From assembly GCA_026418275.1 (NCBI GenBank), contig JAOABQ010000019.1, positions 1 through 62,598 of the forward strand: a stretch of 62,598 nt of DNA, in the 5' to 3' direction. Position 1 is the stretch's first letter. Every line of letters begins with the position of its first letter. The translations under genes and the position numbers were made by a program. The DNA comes from Clostridia bacterium (lineage in GTDB: Bacteria > Bacillota > Clostridia > Acetivibrionales > DSM-2933). The notes beneath the pieces were generated by a model. The model saw nothing but the letters and a program-made list of their open reading frames with translations, did not search any database and was not told the DNA's origin. Below are positions 60,360 to 62,598 of the stretch, piece after piece.

Positions 60360-61325
60360 ATGGATAAGCAATTTCATAAATTCTACTTAATCACGCTTGG
60401 AGTATTACTTGCTTTATCATCCTATCCAATTATTATGGGTGTTAAAATAATAATCCTACAACTGCAAAATGGAAGTATTGGACCGGAAGATTACGCACGT
60501 TATGTCATACCCTATACAGCTATTTGTATCTCAATACTTATTTCAGCAGCACTGTTACCCATTATTTTAAGGTTTAGACGATTTTCAAATCTGATCGCAA
60601 CCGTTTTAGGTCTTGGTTTATTTGTTGGTATTGAATTGCCTATGGAAAGTATCACGGTCAGAAGCCCCTTCGTAGTACAATCTGCCGTCGACTTGCAACT
60701 ATTTTCATGTGTAGGAACATCCGCTGCAGTACAAGCCTTTCAAAAGCCTTATAGTGACGCCTATAAAATCCACTATTTTTTGGTATCATTTGTAATTATT
60801 ACATTAGTGATCAGCATTGTCTATGGCCATGCCAAATTAATTTTGAGTGGGAACCGCGCCAACAAGATTCCATTGAGAATGCGCTTCACTGTAACCGCCA
60901 TTTTATTACTTTTATGTATATTTGCCAACGTAACAGGCTTTTTTAGAGACACAACACAATATTTATCACCTCTTTCTGCTTTTTTGACAGGTACATTTTT
61001 TATTGTCTTAGGTGCCGCATCCGGTATTTATGCAGGAAGTTATTTAATTGATAAAAATAAGATTTTATCTTTAATATCACCGGCCATTACCGCAATGCTT
61101 ATATGCTCCATAATGTATTACGGAGAGTTTAGACTATTAGACGGTAAACTTTACCGCTTCGGGAATACTTTTTTATTCGAACCCATGCCCAATGTTGCTG
61201 TATCCCCTGTTGATATTATCATTATTCTATTTTCCGGTATTATAACCGCTCTAATTGTAAATGCAGCAAGAAGGAAGCACAGTTCTATGTTGATAAGTAT
61301 GCATCAAAATCATACATTCGATTAG
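60360..61325 (+). CDS. Multi-spanning membrane protein, unknown family
   Basis: A 321-residue protein with about eight hydrophobic segments, for example FYLITLGVLLALSSYPIIMG, YTAICISILISAALLPIILR and GTFFIVLGAASGIYAGSYLI. ATG 60360 follows GAGGTGG; the open frame continues 16 codons upstream without a site. No transporter motif recognised. Confidence 0.75.
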   Translation: MDKQFHKFYLITLGVLLALSSYPIIMGVKIIILQLQNGSIGPEDYARYVIPYTAICISILISAALLPIILRFRRFSNLIATVLGLGLFVGIELPMESITVRSPFVVQSAVDLQLFSCVGTSAAVQAFQKPYSDAYKIHYFLVSFVIITLVISIVYGHAKLILSGNRANKIPLRMRFTVTAILLLLCIFANVTGFFRDTTQYLSPLSAFLTGTFFIVLGAASGIYAGSYLIDKNKILSLISPAITAMLICSIMYYGEFRLLDGKLYRFGNTFLFEPMPNVAVSPVDIIIILFSGIITALIVNAARRKHSSMLISMHQNHTFD

Positions 61326-61463
61326 CATTAATTTAATCATACTTTTGTTTCGTAGGCAGGAAGTAAGTGCACTGGGTTTCGAACCGTCACAAAGGCCGCA
61401 CCTCTCCCGTAAGTAATGGCAAATATTCAGCTAAATTAAAATAATAAAATAATATATTAGAAA

Positions 61464-62012
61464 GTGGTGAGTACCATAAGAAAAAATACTTTTTTGCTAT
61501 TTGTAATGATAGCGGTATTAGTTTTCAGTTCAGGTTGTAACAGTACAATCTCTGAAAGTTCCGGTGATATAGTTGATTCGGAGGAAGTATTTAAATTCCA
61601 CTTATATTCAGAAAAGTCAACATATAAAACAACGGAAAAAATTAAGATATGGTCTACAATTGAATATATTGGTAAGAATAAGGATATAACGGTTTGGAGT
61701 GCAAATCCGCCCATCAATTTTATAATTTCAGACGGTAAGGATTTTAAAACGGGTGGATCAGTCCGTACGGTATCAAAATCTACAGTGTATAAAAAGGGAA
61801 TCGAATATAGATATGATTTTGAAAAAAGTGGAGGATATTCTGCAGATGACCCTAGAGCAGATTTTTGGAAAAAGTTCTACACCGAAAAGGACTTATACTT
61901 ACCAGAAGGAGTATATACAGTTAGCTCTGGATTTGGGTTTTCAAAGTCTAGTAATTCAAAGGAAATTGACTATTCACAAACGAGAGAGTTTACTATTAAA
62001 GTTGAAAAGTAA
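61464..62012 (+). CDS. Lipoprotein
   Basis: A 182-residue exported protein with a signal peptide and lipobox (LLFVMIAVLVFSSGC). The mature part has an Ig-like beta pattern (YKTTEKIKIWSTIEYIGKNK, VYTVSSGFGFSKSSNS), similar to small inhibitor-like or DUF-type lipoproteins of Bacillota. The start is uncertain: GTG 61464 or GTG 61467; the ribosome site is weak. Confidence 0.75.
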   Translation: MVSTIRKNTFLLFVMIAVLVFSSGCNSTISESSGDIVDSEEVFKFHLYSEKSTYKTTEKIKIWSTIEYIGKNKDITVWSANPPINFIISDGKDFKTGGSVRTVSKSTVYKKGIEYRYDFEKSGGYSADDPRADFWKKFYTEKDLYLPEGVYTVSSGFGFSKSSNSKEIDYSQTREFTIKVEK

Positions 62013-62045
62013 TGCAATCACTATTTATAAAATTGGAGGACAGTT

Positions 62046-62411
62046 ATGAAAATTAATATTATAAAAGAAAACAATATAGAAATTGCTGTTACCCAGAGCA
62101 ATGAGATACTGATCACTGATGTTCAATCAGCATTGGATTTTATGGCAACATTAAAGTATGAAACAGGTTGTGACCGAATAATTTTGAATAAATCGGCCAT
62201 ATGTGAGGACTTTTTCAACTTAAGAACAAAACTTGCAGGTGAAATATTGCAAAAGTTTGTCACCTATCATGTAAAGCTGGCTATTGTCGGTGATTTTTCT
62301 CAATATACAAGTGAGAGCTTAAAAGATTTCATTTACGAGTGCAATAAGGGAAAGGATATATTTTTCTTGGCAAATGAAAAACAGGCTGTTGAAAAATTAA
62401 GTATGCGTTAG
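62046..62411 (+). CDS. DUF4180 family protein
   Basis: A 121-residue protein: EIAVTQSNEILITDVQSALD, LNKSAICEDFFNLRTKLAGE and KLAIVGDFSQYTSESLKDFI are typical of DUF4180, whose function is unknown. GGAGGA precedes ATG 62046. It ends in a terminator at 62511. Confidence 0.85.
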   Translation: MKINIIKENNIEIAVTQSNEILITDVQSALDFMATLKYETGCDRIILNKSAICEDFFNLRTKLAGEILQKFVTYHVKLAIVGDFSQYTSESLKDFIYECNKGKDIFFLANEKQAVEKLSMR

Positions 62412-62510
62412 CCCTATAAGTTCAAAGATATGATAAAAGTTTGTGCTTAGACCATTTGGGTCTATAAGAAGTTACGTGTAAATTAATTTTTGATAAATAG
62501 GTTTCATTTT

Positions 62511-62538
62511 TAAACTGGGGTTAACGCTCCAGTTTTTT
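62511..62538 (+). terminator. Terminator after the DUF4180 gene
   Basis: AAACTGGGG and CTCCAGTTT form the stem around TTAACG, followed by TTTT. The rest of 62412-62598 shows no gene. Confidence 0.85.
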
Positions 62539-62598
62539 ATATAGTAATTATTGCCAAACTTTTCTGGAAATATGCATAATTTTTAATAATTGTGGCAA

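Overview
The window is low-GC Gram-positive DNA from an anaerobic spore-former, most likely class Clostridia (Bacillota). The support is strong AGGAGG-type ribosome sites with frequent TTG/GTG starts, consensus sigma-A promoters, a perfect Gram-positive LexA box, rpsU-yqeY linkage, LL-diaminopimelate aminotransferase, and spore-coat genes of the CotS/CotSA type. Genus cannot be fixed from the sequence alone.

Layout. 0-1 kb: tail of a HIT-family gene, rpsU and yqeY. 1-5.2 kb (minus): regulator-lysA-dapF-like-dapL operon, in which the DapF-like protein has Ser in place of both catalytic Cys. 5.2-6 kb: two half-size TauE/SafE permeases. 6.1-9.7 kb: TetR regulator plus a lipoprotein membrane-fusion protein and ABC-2 exporter. 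9.7-12.1 kb: a frameshifted gene remnant, an RlmI-type rRNA methyltransferase and a stand-alone receiver protein.

12.9-52 kb is the notable part: a large, loosely organised spore-surface and glycan region. It holds secreted or coat-like structural proteins without signal peptides (12.9, 26.1, 29.3, 32.3, 39.3 and 50.5 kb), two mucin-like Thr/Ser-rich proteins sharing an N-terminal module (17.7 and 19.2 kb), nine glycosyltransferases (one apparently truncated), sugar-modifying enzymes (nucleotide-sugar epimerase, DegT aminotransferase, Gfo/Idh dehydrogenase, UDP-glucose dehydrogenase, methyltransferase), a four-gene acyl pathway (LpxD-like acyltransferase, KAS III, ACP, SDR), a holin-amidase-holin cassette, and a CotSA/CotS/CotS set. 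My reading, an inference, is that these genes build and glycosylate a filamentous or mucin-like outer spore layer, with an ACP-supplied acyl group put on an amino sugar, comparable in logic to anthrose on Bacillus exosporium but with different enzymes.

52-62.6 kb is ordinary chromosome: CwlD-like amidase, VanW protein, isoprenylcysteine-methyltransferase-like protein, cadC-cadA metal export with clear operators, an SOS-controlled Y-family polymerase with a small partner, a membrane protein, a lipoprotein and a DUF4180 protein.

Three families of small non-coding inverted-repeat elements (MITE-like) are scattered through the window. Family A is 107 bp in all eight copies, family B is about 95-101 bp, and family C about 100-106 bp. 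Near 11.5-12.4 kb there is a B inserted in an A and, next to it, an A inserted in a B.
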